Positions 33,957-41,881 of a stretch of 64,000 bases of DNA are shown here, in pieces. The translations under genes were made by a program, and so were the position numbers. Every line of letters starts with the position of its first letter. Position 1 is the stretch's first letter. Origin of the DNA: Nocardia testacea NBRC 100365 (GTDB taxonomy: Bacteria; Actinomycetota; Actinomycetes; Mycobacteriales; Mycobacteriaceae); assembly GCF_000308775.1 (NCBI RefSeq), contig NZ_BAGJ01000270.1, positions 16,513 to 80,512 of the forward strand, given 5' to 3'. A model generated the notes under the pieces. The model did no database searches. It saw nothing but the letters and a program-made list of their open reading frames with translations, and was not told where the DNA came from.

Positions 33957-34894
33957 CGCCGGCCCCGGTTCGCCCACAGGCGGACGCCGTCGGCCGCGAG
34001 CAGGACGCCCATGATCGTGGCGCCGGTCAGCGCCACGATCGCGGCGACCAGGGCGGTATCGCGGTCGGCGACAGAACCGGCGATCAGCGCCCCCACACCC
34101 GGGTAGTTGAATATCGTCTCCACGACGAGGGCGCCGCCGAACAGGGTGCCCACAGAGGTGGCGAAGGACGCCGCGATGGCCGGGAGCGCGAACGGAAGCA
34201 CATGCCGGAGCAGGACCGTCCGCTCCGGCAATCCGTTCAACAGTGCGTTTTCGACATGGGGTGCCGTCGCGGCGTCGAGGACCGCGCCCCGCACGACGCG
34301 CGCGTTCCAGGCCGCCTGCGGTATCGCCAGCGCGGCGACCGGCAGCACCAGCATTTCCGCGCTCGCCGGATATCCCGACCGATCGGTGAAGGTCACCGAG
34401 GGCAGGACACCGAGCCACAGTGAGAACACCAGCACCAGAACGGTCGCCACGACGAATTCCGGGATCGCGGTGACGAAGGCCGTTCCCGGTGACAGGACGC
34501 GGGCCGCGAGACCGGAAGGTCGCGCCGCCCACCACATTCCGCACAGCAGCGCGACCATCACGGTGACCAGCATGGCGATCGAGGCCAGGAGCAGCGTCTG
34601 CGGAAAGTTCTCGGCGAGTAGCTCGTTCACCGACTGTCCGTGAGCGGTGGTACCGAAATCGCCCGTCACCGCACCGGTGAACCAGGACCAGAACCGCTCC
34701 GGCAGCGGACGGTCGAGCCCCAGCTCGTGTTCTTTGGCGGCGATTCGGTCCGCATCCGCGTCCCGTCCGAGAACGGCGCGCGCGGCATTGCCGGGCAGCA
34801 GATCGACCACCACGAAGACCAGGGCCAGCAGGACGACCAGCAGAGCGACCCGGCGCGCCACCGGGCCGGCGACCTTCCTCAACTCGACAACCAC
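33953..34894 (-). CDS. Peptide-type ABC transporter permease (DppB-like)
   Basis: A 313-residue permease. VARRVALLVVLLALVFVVVD is the first membrane helix, then LPGNAARAVLGRDADADRIA and ELGLDRPLPERFWSWFTGAV, the large periplasmic loop typical of DppB. The EAA-like loop reads ENALLNGLPERTVLLRHVLP, followed by VETIFNYPGVGALI. GTG 34894 is the best start and overlaps the binding-protein gene by 16 bases, but no ribosome site is evident, so a GTG or TTG a few codons later is possible. With the DppC-like protein it forms the membrane channel. Confidence 0.85.
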   Translation of the reverse strand: MVVELRKVAGPVARRVALLVVLLALVFVVVDLLPGNAARAVLGRDADADRIAAKEHELGLDRPLPERFWSWFTGAVTGDFGTTAHGQSVNELLAENFPQTLLLASIAMLVTVMVALLCGMWWAARPSGLAARVLSPGTAFVTAIPEFVVATVLVLVFSLWLGVLPSVTFTDRSGYPASAEMLVLPVAALAIPQAAWNARVVRGAVLDAATAPHVENALLNGLPERTVLLRHVLPFALPAIAASFATSVGTLFGGALVVETIFNYPGVGALIAGSVADRDTALVAAIVALTGATIMGVLLAADGVRLWANRGRR

Positions 34895-36414
34895 GCGCGT
34901 TCGAGCTGCACCCGGCCGTATCCGCCGAGGTCGGGCAGTCCCTGCACCGAGTCGGCGGCGATATCGATACCGTCGGCCATACCCCACACGATGTATCCGC
35001 CGCGGTCGTACTGGATCTGCTGGATCTCCCGGCTCGCTTCGCGGAACTCGGTACCGCCGGGGGCGGCCAGGGCCCGGGCGTAGGCCTTGTCGAAGGCGGG
35101 GTCCTCGAAATGGGTTTCGTTCCAAGCAGTTTGTGACGTCATGACCTTGCTGGCGAAGAACATTACCGAATCATTGGTGCCCCAGTTGACCGTGTAGAGC
35201 GGCGCCCGCAGCCAGGTCCGGTCGTAGAAGTCGTTGGCCTCCTGCACCACGACCTCGATCTTCAGGCCGGCGTCTCCGGCCTGGGCGGCGAAGACCCGGG
35301 CGGACTCGACTTCGCCGGCGGCCTCCTGTTTGGTCACCAGTTCGTAGGTCTTCGAGGTGTCGAACTTCGCCTCCGTCAACAGCGTCTTCGCCCGGTCGAG
35401 ATCGCGGGTCCGCTGCGGAAGGGTGGTATCGAAGCTCGGATCCGCGGTACCGAGAACATCGTTGGCGACCGTGCCGTAACCCGACAGGACCTGGGCCACC
35501 ATCGCGTCGCGATCGACGATGAGACGCAGCGCTTCGCGTACCCGCGGATCGGCGAACGGCCCATCGGAAGTACGCATCGCGATCGCCACCGCCACATCGT
35601 CGGGCCGCCGGACCACCTTCAGATCACCTCGGCGTTCCGCCGTGCGCCCGGCCACCGCGCCGACGCTGGAGGCCAGATCGATCTGACCGGCCATGATCGC
35701 GTTCGACATCGACTCCGGACTCTCGAACAGGGTGACCTCGATGGCGTCGAGCAGCGGCGGGCCGCCGTGCCATGTCTCGTTACGCACCAGCCGCGCATTG
35801 CCGTGATCGAAGGAGTCGAGCCGGAACGGCCCGCTGCCCACCCCCCTGGTGAAATCGGTGGTGCCCTCGGGCACCACGAAGGTCATCATCCGCAGCAGCA
35901 GCGGCAGTTGACTGTTCGGCGCGGCGCAGGTCAGCACCACGGAATTCGGACCTGCGGGCCGGATATCGGACGCCGCGGACACCGGCACCTTCGTCTCCCC
36001 GGCGATCTCACGCAGCCGGCGCAGCGACCACACCGCGTCCGCCGAGGTGACCGGCCGTCCGTCGTGGAAAGTCGCGCCTTCGGCGAGAGTGAAGGTCCAG
36101 TTCCGCTGGGCGGCGTCGGACTCCCATCGCGTCGCGAGGCGCGGCGCCACATTGGGGTCGGCGCCGGGCACGGTCAACGGATCGTAGAGCAATGACATGA
36201 TCAAGAAATCGCTGTCGTTGCTCAAGGTGGCGTGCGGGTCGCGCTCGATCTTGGAGGATGTGCCGAGCGCGCCGACACGCAGAGTCCCACCCCGTCTGGG
36301 CGGGCCATCGGCGCCTTCACTCGAACCCGGAGAACCATTCCCGCACGCGGCGATCGCCACCATCGCACTCAGACCGAGACCCGCCCGGAACAGTCGGCGC
36401 CTGTTGATATCCAT
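34879..36414 (-). CDS. Peptide-type ABC transporter substrate-binding lipoprotein
   Basis: A 511-residue family-5 solute-binding protein. The N-terminus RRRLFRAGLGLSAMVAIAAC has a twin-Arg-like start, hydrophobic core and lipobox (AIAAC, Cys24), so it is probably lipid-anchored outside the membrane. The mature part has RRGGTLRVGALGTSSKIERD, LATRWESDAAQRNWTFTLAE, GATFHDGRPVTSADAVWSL and DPRVREALRLIVDRDAMVAQ. The family carries peptides, nickel, haem and metallophores. A DtxR/IdeR-like box just upstream suggests an iron-linked cargo rather than nutrient peptides. It is the first gene of the ABC operon. Confidence 0.88.
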   Translation of the reverse strand: MDINRRRLFRAGLGLSAMVAIAACGNGSPGSSEGADGPPRRGGTLRVGALGTSSKIERDPHATLSNDSDFLIMSLLYDPLTVPGADPNVAPRLATRWESDAAQRNWTFTLAEGATFHDGRPVTSADAVWSLRRLREIAGETKVPVSAASDIRPAGPNSVVLTCAAPNSQLPLLLRMMTFVVPEGTTDFTRGVGSGPFRLDSFDHGNARLVRNETWHGGPPLLDAIEVTLFESPESMSNAIMAGQIDLASSVGAVAGRTAERRGDLKVVRRPDDVAVAIAMRTSDGPFADPRVREALRLIVDRDAMVAQVLSGYGTVANDVLGTADPSFDTTLPQRTRDLDRAKTLLTEAKFDTSKTYELVTKQEAAGEVESARVFAAQAGDAGLKIEVVVQEANDFYDRTWLRAPLYTVNWGTNDSVMFFASKVMTSQTAWNETHFEDPAFDKAYARALAAPGGTEFREASREIQQIQYDRGGYIVWGMADGIDIAADSVQGLPDLGGYGRVQLERAWLSS

Positions 36415-36440
36415 ACCCGACCTCGTCCGCTCGCCCTATC

Positions 36441-36459
36441 GAAGGTTAGCCTCCGCTAA
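36441..36459 (-). promoter_or_regulatory. IdeR/DtxR-like iron box upstream of the ABC operon
   Basis: On the minus strand the 19 bases TTAGCGGAGGCTAACCTTC match the mycobacterial/corynebacterial iron-box consensus at 14 positions by eye, including an unbroken AGGCTAACCT. The same stretch contains GTTAGC/GCTAAC as a 6-4-6 palindrome. It lies 27-45 bases upstream of the binding-protein ATG, over the probable promoter, where iron-loaded repressor would shut the operon off. Confidence 0.55.
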
Positions 36460-36520
36460 CTCGATTGAGGTTATCGCGCCATCCCCGACTGGACAACAGC
36501 TTCGGCCGGCCGGAGCGGTC

Positions 36521-36610
36521 TCAGGCGAGCGCGAGCGCGAACCAGACGCAGGCGGCGAGCAGGACGACGGTGATCGCCCATACGGCACGGGTCGTGTAGG
36601 TATGTCGCAC
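36521..36610 (-). CDS. Very small single-helix membrane protein
   Basis: GTG 36610, with GGAG seven bases upstream, opens a 29-residue peptide: VRHTYTTR followed by AVWAITVVLLAACVWFALAL, a complete hydrophobic helix reaching the C-terminus. It begins 15 bases after the stop of the ferric-reductase-like gene and is therefore probably co-transcribed. It could be a small accessory subunit of that membrane flavoprotein. There is no named family; support is the ribosome site, position and hydrophobicity only. Confidence 0.4.
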   Translation of the reverse strand: MRHTYTTRAVWAITVVLLAACVWFALALA

Positions 36611-36624
36611 AGTCGGTCTCCGGA

Positions 36625-37941
36625 TCAGACGAAGGTGAAACGTTCGGTGTGGATGCGATCGGCCGGTACATCCAGGGCGGCCAGAGCGTCCTCGGTGGCG
36701 GTGACCATGGGTGCGGGTCCGCAAATGAAGTACTGCCGGTGCCGGTACCGATCGGGAAGGTGACGCTGGAGCAGGCCGCGGTCGACGAACCCGCTCTCGC
36801 CGTGCCACTCCGGTGGCGGGTTCTCGGGGACCGGCACCACGGTGAGATCCAGGCGCCGGGCGCAGGCGCGGATCTCGTCGTCGAAGGTCTGCTCGTCCAT
36901 GGTCCGGACGGCGTAGACGAGGAGGAACGGCCGACGGTCGCCGCGGTCGGTCATGGTACGCAGAATCGAGATCATCGGGGTGATGCCGACGCCGCCCGCG
37001 ATCAGCACGAAACCCGGGCCTTCGTGGCGATCCGGTGTGAACACGCCGTGCGGCCCGTCGAGGAAGGCGCGGGTGCCGACGGCGATGTCGCCGATGGTGG
37101 AGGTGAAGTCGCCGAGCGCCTTGATGGTGATCCGGACGCGGCTGTGATCTGCTGCGCTGGAGGAGAACGAGAAGGGGTGCGCGGAGACGGCGAAGGGGGA
37201 GCGGCCGACGGTCAGCCATCCGAACTGCCCCGGCCGGAACCGCAGGCCGTCGTGGTCGACGGGGGCCAGCGTCAGAGTCCGCGCATCGCCCCGTTCGGCG
37301 GTGTTCTGCTCGACGCGCCACGGTCGCCGCAGTCGCCGGATCGGTGCGACGACGCGCACCCACATCAGCAGCCCGACCAGCGCCAGGGTCATCACCGTCC
37401 ACAGCCACGCCTTCCAGGCGGCGTCGAGGTAGTAGCCCACCAGCAGCATATGAGCGAGCGCCAGGGCCACCACCGCCACCGACAGCACGCCGTGTGCCAG
37501 TTGCCACACCTCGTAGCGGATCCGCAGGCGCCGCCGCCACACCGAGGTCGCCACCACGATCAGCAGCAGCACGGTGGAAGCCACCGCGCACCGGGCTCGC
37601 CACGGCGCCTCGACGAGGTTCAGCAGCGCCACGATGTCGACACCGCCGAGCTGGAGCAGGATCGGGTGGGCGAGAACGAATGCCAGTGCCACATAGGAGA
37701 TCTGGCGGTGGAATTGCACCAGCGCGTCCTCGCCGAAGGGCGCCGCGACGGCCCGGAATCGGGCGACCAAGGCGAACTGTGCGCCGAGCATCGACATTCC
37801 CACGAAGCCCAGCGCCACCGAGAACTCCACCCAGAATCCCCGGCCGCCCTCGATGGGACCGATCACCGCGAATACCAGCGGCACCACCGCCACCGCCACG
37901 TACAGCGCAATCCATCCGATCCCCCGAACCACCACAGACAC
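36625..37941 (-). CDS. Ferric-reductase-like transmembrane flavoprotein
   Basis: A 438-residue membrane oxidoreductase. The N-terminal ~210 residues contain six hydrophobic helices with paired His in QFHRQISYVALAFVLAHPIL and VWQLAHGVLSVAVVALALAH, expected to bind two haems. The C-terminal half is a ferredoxin-reductase module: FRPGQFGWLTVGRSPFAVSA, HPFSFSS for FAD, GGVGITPMISILRT and FICGPAPMVTATEDAL for NAD(P)H. GTG 37941 has AGGAGG five bases upstream and is preferred to longer in-frame starts. It may reduce Fe(III) chelates or pass electrons to oxygen. It lies head-to-tail behind the iron-box region. Confidence 0.87.
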   Translation of the reverse strand: MSVVVRGIGWIALYVAVAVVPLVFAVIGPIEGGRGFWVEFSVALGFVGMSMLGAQFALVARFRAVAAPFGEDALVQFHRQISYVALAFVLAHPILLQLGGVDIVALLNLVEAPWRARCAVASTVLLLIVVATSVWRRRLRIRYEVWQLAHGVLSVAVVALALAHMLLVGYYLDAAWKAWLWTVMTLALVGLLMWVRVVAPIRRLRRPWRVEQNTAERGDARTLTLAPVDHDGLRFRPGQFGWLTVGRSPFAVSAHPFSFSSSAADHSRVRITIKALGDFTSTIGDIAVGTRAFLDGPHGVFTPDRHEGPGFVLIAGGVGITPMISILRTMTDRGDRRPFLLVYAVRTMDEQTFDDEIRACARRLDLTVVPVPENPPPEWHGESGFVDRGLLQRHLPDRYRHRQYFICGPAPMVTATEDALAALDVPADRIHTERFTFV

Positions 37942-38088
37942 CGCTACCTCCTGCCGAAGGGCGTTCCGCTGTGCCGGGCCGGCACGCGAACCCACGCTAG
38001 CCCCATCCGGGCACCGATCCGGGTCTCGTGGCTCTCTGCGTGTCCGGGCACCCGGCGGTCGTGATGAGCGCCCCGGCATACTCGGCAG

Positions 38089-38811
38089 GTGGCGAACGAC
38101 GAGATATGCGGTACCGCGGTGGCCCCGGACACCGCCGTGCTGGACGATCCGGTGGGTGAATCGCTGCGCGGGCACCATGCGCATCTGGCCCGGCGGGTCG
38201 GCCGAGCCGTCACCTATCTCCCCGAAGTCGCGACCTTCGCCGCGGTCGGTAGCGACCCGGATCCACGGGATTGGAGCGATCTCGCCCGGCTGCTCGGGCC
38301 GGGTGAACTCGCCGATATGTTCAGTTGCGCGGCCCCGCCGCCCGCGGAGTGGGAAGAGGTCTTCACCCTCGCGGGCCGGCAGATGATCTTTTCCGGCGCC
38401 GACCCGGCGGCGCCGACGTCCGATGGCGGGGCAGTCGAACTGGGTGCGGACAATGTGCCCGAAATGCTCGACCTCGTCGCGCGCACCCGGCCCGGCCCGT
38501 TCCGGCCGCGCACCCGGGAACTCGGCACCTACCTCGGTATCCGCCACCACGGCCGGCTGGTGGCCATGGCCGGTGAACGGCTCCGGCCACCGGGGTGGAC
38601 CGAGATCAGCGCCGTCTGTACCGCTCCCGAGGCGCGCGGGCAGGGCCATGCGGCCCACCTGGTGCGTGCCCTCGCCGCCCGTATCGAGGCCCGCGGGGAA
38701 CGGCCTTTCCTGCATGTGGCCGAGGGGAATACGGGCGCGATCGACCTCTACGAACGCCTCGGTTTCCGGACCCGCGTATCCGTGACATTCCGCGGGTATC
38801 GCATCCCCTAG
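38089..38811 (+). CDS. GNAT-family N-acetyltransferase
   Basis: A 240-residue protein whose C-terminal half is a GCN5-type acetyltransferase. GTYLGIRHHGRLVAMAGERL and TEISAVCTAPEARGQGHAAH contain the acetyl-CoA pyrophosphate loop (RGQGHA), then LVRALAARIEARGERPFLHV and NTGAIDLYERLGFRTR finish the fold. The N-terminal ~110 residues are a divergent half, as in FR47-like proteins. The acceptor is unknown. It is divergent from the ferric-reductase gene; GTG 38089 has no strong ribosome site, so the start is moderately sure. Confidence 0.82.
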   Translation: MANDEICGTAVAPDTAVLDDPVGESLRGHHAHLARRVGRAVTYLPEVATFAAVGSDPDPRDWSDLARLLGPGELADMFSCAAPPPAEWEEVFTLAGRQMIFSGADPAAPTSDGGAVELGADNVPEMLDLVARTRPGPFRPRTRELGTYLGIRHHGRLVAMAGERLRPPGWTEISAVCTAPEARGQGHAAHLVRALAARIEARGERPFLHVAEGNTGAIDLYERLGFRTRVSVTFRGYRIP

Positions 38812-39124
38812 CTTCGTTCGCCCCGACGCTCGGGACCGCTCGCGCGTGGTCGCCGGATCGGGGAGCTCCTCGCTGAATCGGCGAGCTCGCTTTCGCGTTG
38901 TGCGCCCCGCACGCGTCAAGCGGAAACACCGAGCCGCCGATGGCCAGGGCGTAGGTGGTGCAGCCGACGCGCGACGGCACGATCCGGTCCCCGCGCAGTG
39001 CACCGGTGCCGTGGTCGACAGTGTCGTCTCCCGAGGCGTCGAGCGCGCGCGGCGATCGTCCGCGCACCGGCGGGACGGCGGCAGGCTTCGACTGTTCTAT
39101 GCGTCATATTTTCTACCGACACCA
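38812..39124. other. Intergenic stretch without a supportable gene
   Basis: No frame here has both a plausible start site and a recognisable product. A short minus-strand stretch reading VGCTTYALAIGGSVFPLDA looks protein-like but has no start or family match, so it might be the tail of a lost gene. The last ~25 bases are the AT-rich promoter zone in front of the CIRCE element. Confidence 0.5.
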
Positions 39125-39151
39125 CTTGCACTCTCCTGTGGAGAGTGCTAA
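39125..39151 (+). promoter_or_regulatory. CIRCE element (HrcA operator)
   Basis: CTTGCACTC (39125-39133), nine spacer bases and GAGTGCTAA (39143-39151). The right arm is identical to the CIRCE consensus, the left arm matches it at seven of nine bases, and the spacer has the canonical length. It precedes the Hsp20 start by 76 bases and would be bound by HrcA. Confidence 0.85.
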
Positions 39152-39227
39152 AAATTATCTCTGTCAGATGACACAGATAATCTCAGTTTCCTTCGGTAAT
39201 GATTGGAGTGAACTGGAGGTGGCGACC

Positions 39228-39650
39228 ATGCTGATGCGCACCGACCCCTTCCGCGACCTGGACCGCTTGACCCAGCAGGTGTTCGGTACGCCTGCCCGGC
39301 CGGCAGTGATGCCGATGGACGCCTGGCGGGAAGGTGACGAGTTCTTCGTGGAACTCGACCTGCCGGGCATCGACCCGGATTCTCTGGACCTGGATGTCGA
39401 ACGCAATGTGGTGACGGTGCGCGCGTCACGACCGGAGCTGAACTCGAACCGGTCGATGATCGCGGCCGAACGTACCCGCGGCGTCTTCAGCCGGCAGCTG
39501 TTCCTCGGCGAGAACCTCGATACCGAGGCCATCCGGGCCGACTACCGCGACGGCGTACTGCGGTTGGTGATCCCGGTCTCGGAGAAGGCCAAACCACGCA
39601 AGATCGAGGTCGCGCGCCACGACGGGGAACGTCAGGCCATCACCGCCTGA
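39228..39650 (+). CDS. Hsp20/alpha-crystallin small heat shock protein
   Basis: A 140-residue small chaperone. ATG 39228 follows GGAGGT at seven bases and yields MLMRTDPFRDLDRLTQQVFG, the standard actinobacterial Hsp20 start; an earlier in-frame ATG at the CIRCE side lacks this. The alpha-crystallin domain spans ~35-130: DAWREGDEFFVELDLPGIDP, NVVTVRASRPEL, RTRGVFSRQLFLGENLDTEA, and RDGVLRLVIPVSEKAKPRKI with the conserved GVL. It binds unfolding proteins in the cytosol. The CIRCE element upstream predicts heat induction through HrcA, unlike the HspR route used for many actinobacterial hsp20 genes. Confidence 0.93.
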   Translation: MLMRTDPFRDLDRLTQQVFGTPARPAVMPMDAWREGDEFFVELDLPGIDPDSLDLDVERNVVTVRASRPELNSNRSMIAAERTRGVFSRQLFLGENLDTEAIRADYRDGVLRLVIPVSEKAKPRKIEVARHDGERQAITA

Positions 39651-39804
39651 CGGCCCGGCCGCGGCGGTCGTGCCGGTGCGTGCGAAAGGGCGCGGCCGCC
39701 GCAACGCATCTACTCCTTGCGACGGTGGGGCCCGGCCGGTGACCGCGCCGGGCTCCATCCCCTGCTACCGAGAAGGCACCCGCATACCAGCCAGGAACAT
39801 TGCT

Positions 39805-39984
39805 ATGACCGCTACTGCTGCCGCTTCCGTGACCACCGGGACGGCCACCACCGGCGAGTCGGCGCCGGCCCGGCTCGCCCCGCACACCGTCGACGTGCAA
39901 TGGCCCGACCCCAGCCCGCTCCAGAGCTGGTGGACCGAGATCATGGACGGCGTCCCGATGCCCCGATCCCGCCGGGCGGCCTGA
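39805..39984 (+). CDS. Small protein of unknown function, 59 residues
   Basis: ATG 39805, with a weak AGGA about ten bases upstream, starts a 59-residue protein. It is Thr/Ala-rich at the N-terminus (MTATAAASVTTGTATTGESA) and has an aromatic, acidic core HTVDVQWPDPSPLQSWWTEI and a basic end PRSRRAA. The shift from low-complexity leader to a Trp-rich core is unusual. No family is recognised; there is no signal peptide or membrane helix. It is followed by a perfect 21-bp hairpin and then an AraC gene, so it may be a separately transcribed unit. Confidence 0.5.
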   Translation: MTATAAASVTTGTATTGESAPARLAPHTVDVQWPDPSPLQSWWTEIMDGVPMPRSRRAA

Positions 39985-40040
39985 CCGCTGCCGGCCGGAG
40001 GTGGGACCTGCCGCCGCAAGTCCGCGCTGCGGACGCCCCC

Positions 40041-40094
40041 CAGGTCGTCCGGTCCCCCGCGCGAACGGATCTCCGCGGGGGACCGGACGACCTG
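40041..40094 (+). terminator. Perfect 21-bp inverted repeat after the 59-residue protein
   Basis: Bases 40041-40061 are the exact reverse complement of 40074-40094, separated by 12 bases. The stem is G/C-rich, starts 57 bases after the small gene's stop and ends 120 bases before the AraC start. There is no T-run on either side. A terminator is the simplest reading, though the length exceeds what termination needs. Confidence 0.6.
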
Positions 40095-40213
40095 TGCCGG
40101 ATCGATCCCCCTGATTACCCGAGTTCGTTTTCCCCGCCCTTCCCCGGTATCGCTGGTGCGCCGATCGGTGTCCGCTCACCGGCGGGCGAGGGCCCCGAAA
40201 GAAATCCGAGGCG

Positions 40214-41164
40214 GTGCGCTATCCGGTGTTCCACAGCGAAGACCTCGGTGAGATCGAGGCATATCTGCGCACCGCGTACCCCGGGGTGTTGATCGGCCAT
40301 TCCGCGCCCCGGCACACGACGGTGGGCCTGCGCCGTGATGTTCTCGGCCCCGTCACGCTGGACCGGGTCGCGCTCGGGTTCGACCTGTCCTACGCCACCG
40401 AGCGGTCCGGCGCAGTGTGTGTGGCGAGCGTGCACGCCGGGCTGATCGAATACAGCGGTCCCCGCGGCGGAACCGAAGAGCTCACGCCCGGCCGGATCGG
40501 CGTGCTCGGTGGGAACGGGAACGCGGCCTCGGGGTCCGTCCGCGCCGGCCGTTACGACCTCACGCTGTTCGATTCCGCGCTGCTGGACCGCTTGGCCGCC
40601 GGCGCGGACGGGGCGCCGGTGCGGATCATTGCGCCCGGGCCGGGCACTCCGGCCGCCACCCGCCGGCTCGCCGAGGCGGTCGCGCACCTGAGGCACCTCG
40701 CCGCCGACCCGGCCACGGCGGGCAACCCATTGCTGATCGCCACCGCCACCGACTATCTGGCCGCGACCGTACTGGCCACAGTGCCCACCACGGCGGTCAC
40801 CGCGCCGGGCGCAGCCGACCGCCGTGACGCCCATCCCGACACGGTGCGCCGCGCCATCGCCTACCTGGAATCGCATGTGCGCGAGGACATCACCGTCGCG
40901 GCGGTCGCGGCGGCGGCCTTCGTCACCCCGCGCGCCCTGCAATCGGCCTTCCGCCGCCACCTCGGTACCACTCCGCTGCGCTACCTGCGGCGGCTACGGC
41001 TGGCGGGCGCGCACGAACAACTCCTCGCGGCGGTCCCCGGCGACGGACAGACCGTCGCCACCGTCGCCCGTGCGTGGGGCTTCGCCCATCCCGGACGCTT
41101 CGCCACCGCCTACCACCGCTGTTACGGCAGGACCCCCTCCGAGGTGCTGCGCCACCACAACTGA
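40214..41164 (+). CDS. AraC-family transcriptional regulator
   Basis: A 316-residue regulator. The first ~200 residues form an AraC-binding-domain-like sensor (HSEDLGEIEAYLRTAYPGVL, LDRVALGFDLSYATERSGAV, GRIGVLGGNGNAASGSVRAG). The last ~100 carry two helix-turn-helices: VREDITVAAVAAAAFVTPRA then LQSAFRRHLGTTPLRYLRRL, and TVARAWGFAHPGRFATAYHR then CYGRTPSEVLRHHN. GTG 40214 gives a compact N-terminus. No target gene is obvious; the neighbours are the small protein gene upstream and a converging MarR gene. Confidence 0.85.
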   Translation: MRYPVFHSEDLGEIEAYLRTAYPGVLIGHSAPRHTTVGLRRDVLGPVTLDRVALGFDLSYATERSGAVCVASVHAGLIEYSGPRGGTEELTPGRIGVLGGNGNAASGSVRAGRYDLTLFDSALLDRLAAGADGAPVRIIAPGPGTPAATRRLAEAVAHLRHLAADPATAGNPLLIATATDYLAATVLATVPTTAVTAPGAADRRDAHPDTVRRAIAYLESHVREDITVAAVAAAAFVTPRALQSAFRRHLGTTPLRYLRRLRLAGAHEQLLAAVPGDGQTVATVARAWGFAHPGRFATAYHRCYGRTPSEVLRHHN

Positions 41165-41321
41165 GATGACCCGGAGACGGCGTGGCGCCGCACCCGGGTG
41201 ATGTTCGCGGGCGCCCGTTCCCCGAATTCCGTCGCCGGTTGCCGGGCGCCGTGCTCGCCGAATGATGCGCCGGAGGTTCGGCGTCCTGCCTACGCCGCGG
41301 GGGCTACCGGCGAACGGGGGG

Positions 41322-41792
41322 TCATCGGTTCTGGTCCGTGTCGTCGAGTTTGTCGAGGATTCGGCCGGCGATGGCGGCCAGGGCGTCCACTTGATCCTCG
41401 CTGAGTGCGTCGAAGACCAGTTCGCGCACGGTGTCGACATGTCGCGGCGCGGCCTGTTCGATCGCGGTGCGACCCTGCTCGGTGAGCACGATGTAGGCGC
41501 CGCGGGCATCGTCGGGGCAGTCCTCGCGCAGGACCAGCCCGCGCCGCTGCATCCGGCCCAGGTGGTGGGACAGCCGGCTCTTCTCCCATTGCAGGGCCTG
41601 CCCCAACTCGCCCACCCGCATCCGTGGTTCGGGCCGGTCGGTCAGCTGGACGAGGACGTCGAAGTCGGCCAGCGACAGCCCCGAGTCCTGCTGTAGCTGC
41701 CGGTGCAGGTGGGCGACCAATCGGGCATGCATTGTCAGGTAGCCGCGCCAGGCCCGGCGCTCGCGCTCGTCGAGCCATCGCGTCTCGGTCAT
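41322..41792 (-). CDS. MarR-family transcriptional regulator
   Basis: A 156-residue winged-helix regulator. ATG 41792 gives MTETRWLDERERRAWRGYLT, and the usual alpha-helical dimer ends flank LSLADFDVLVQLTDRPEPRM, the HTH LGQALQWEKSRLSHHLGRMQ and wing REDCPDDARGAYIVLTEQGR. A start 12 codons upstream exists but would translate the AT-rich control region. It is divergent from the YceI-family gene with two inverted TTGA...TCA sites between, so it probably represses both. The inducer is unknown. Confidence 0.88.
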   Translation of the reverse strand: MTETRWLDERERRAWRGYLTMHARLVAHLHRQLQQDSGLSLADFDVLVQLTDRPEPRMRVGELGQALQWEKSRLSHHLGRMQRRGLVLREDCPDDARGAYIVLTEQGRTAIEQAAPRHVDTVRELVFDALSEDQVDALAAIAGRILDKLDDTDQNR

Positions 41793-41812
41793 AAGTCCAG
41801 CGTAACGCAGTA

Positions 41813-41859
41813 GTTGACATATCACCAATCAAGGCGCAGTCTTTATATGACACATCAAC
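41813..41859. promoter_or_regulatory. Candidate MarR operator between MarR and YceI genes
   Basis: GTTGACATATCA (41813-41824) and TGACACATCAAC (41848-41859) are imperfect inverted copies, agreeing at 9 of 12 positions, in an AT-rich gap. The first includes TTGACA, a good -35 hexamer for the YceI gene. The arrangement would let a MarR dimer shut both divergent promoters. Confidence 0.45.
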
Positions 41860-41881
41860 AACAACGACTCGGAGGCACAGG

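Noticed and set aside
37942..39003. A long in-frame N-terminal extension of the ferric-reductase-like gene
   Set aside because: It would run antisense through the GNAT gene; GTG 37941 with AGGAGG gives the family start.
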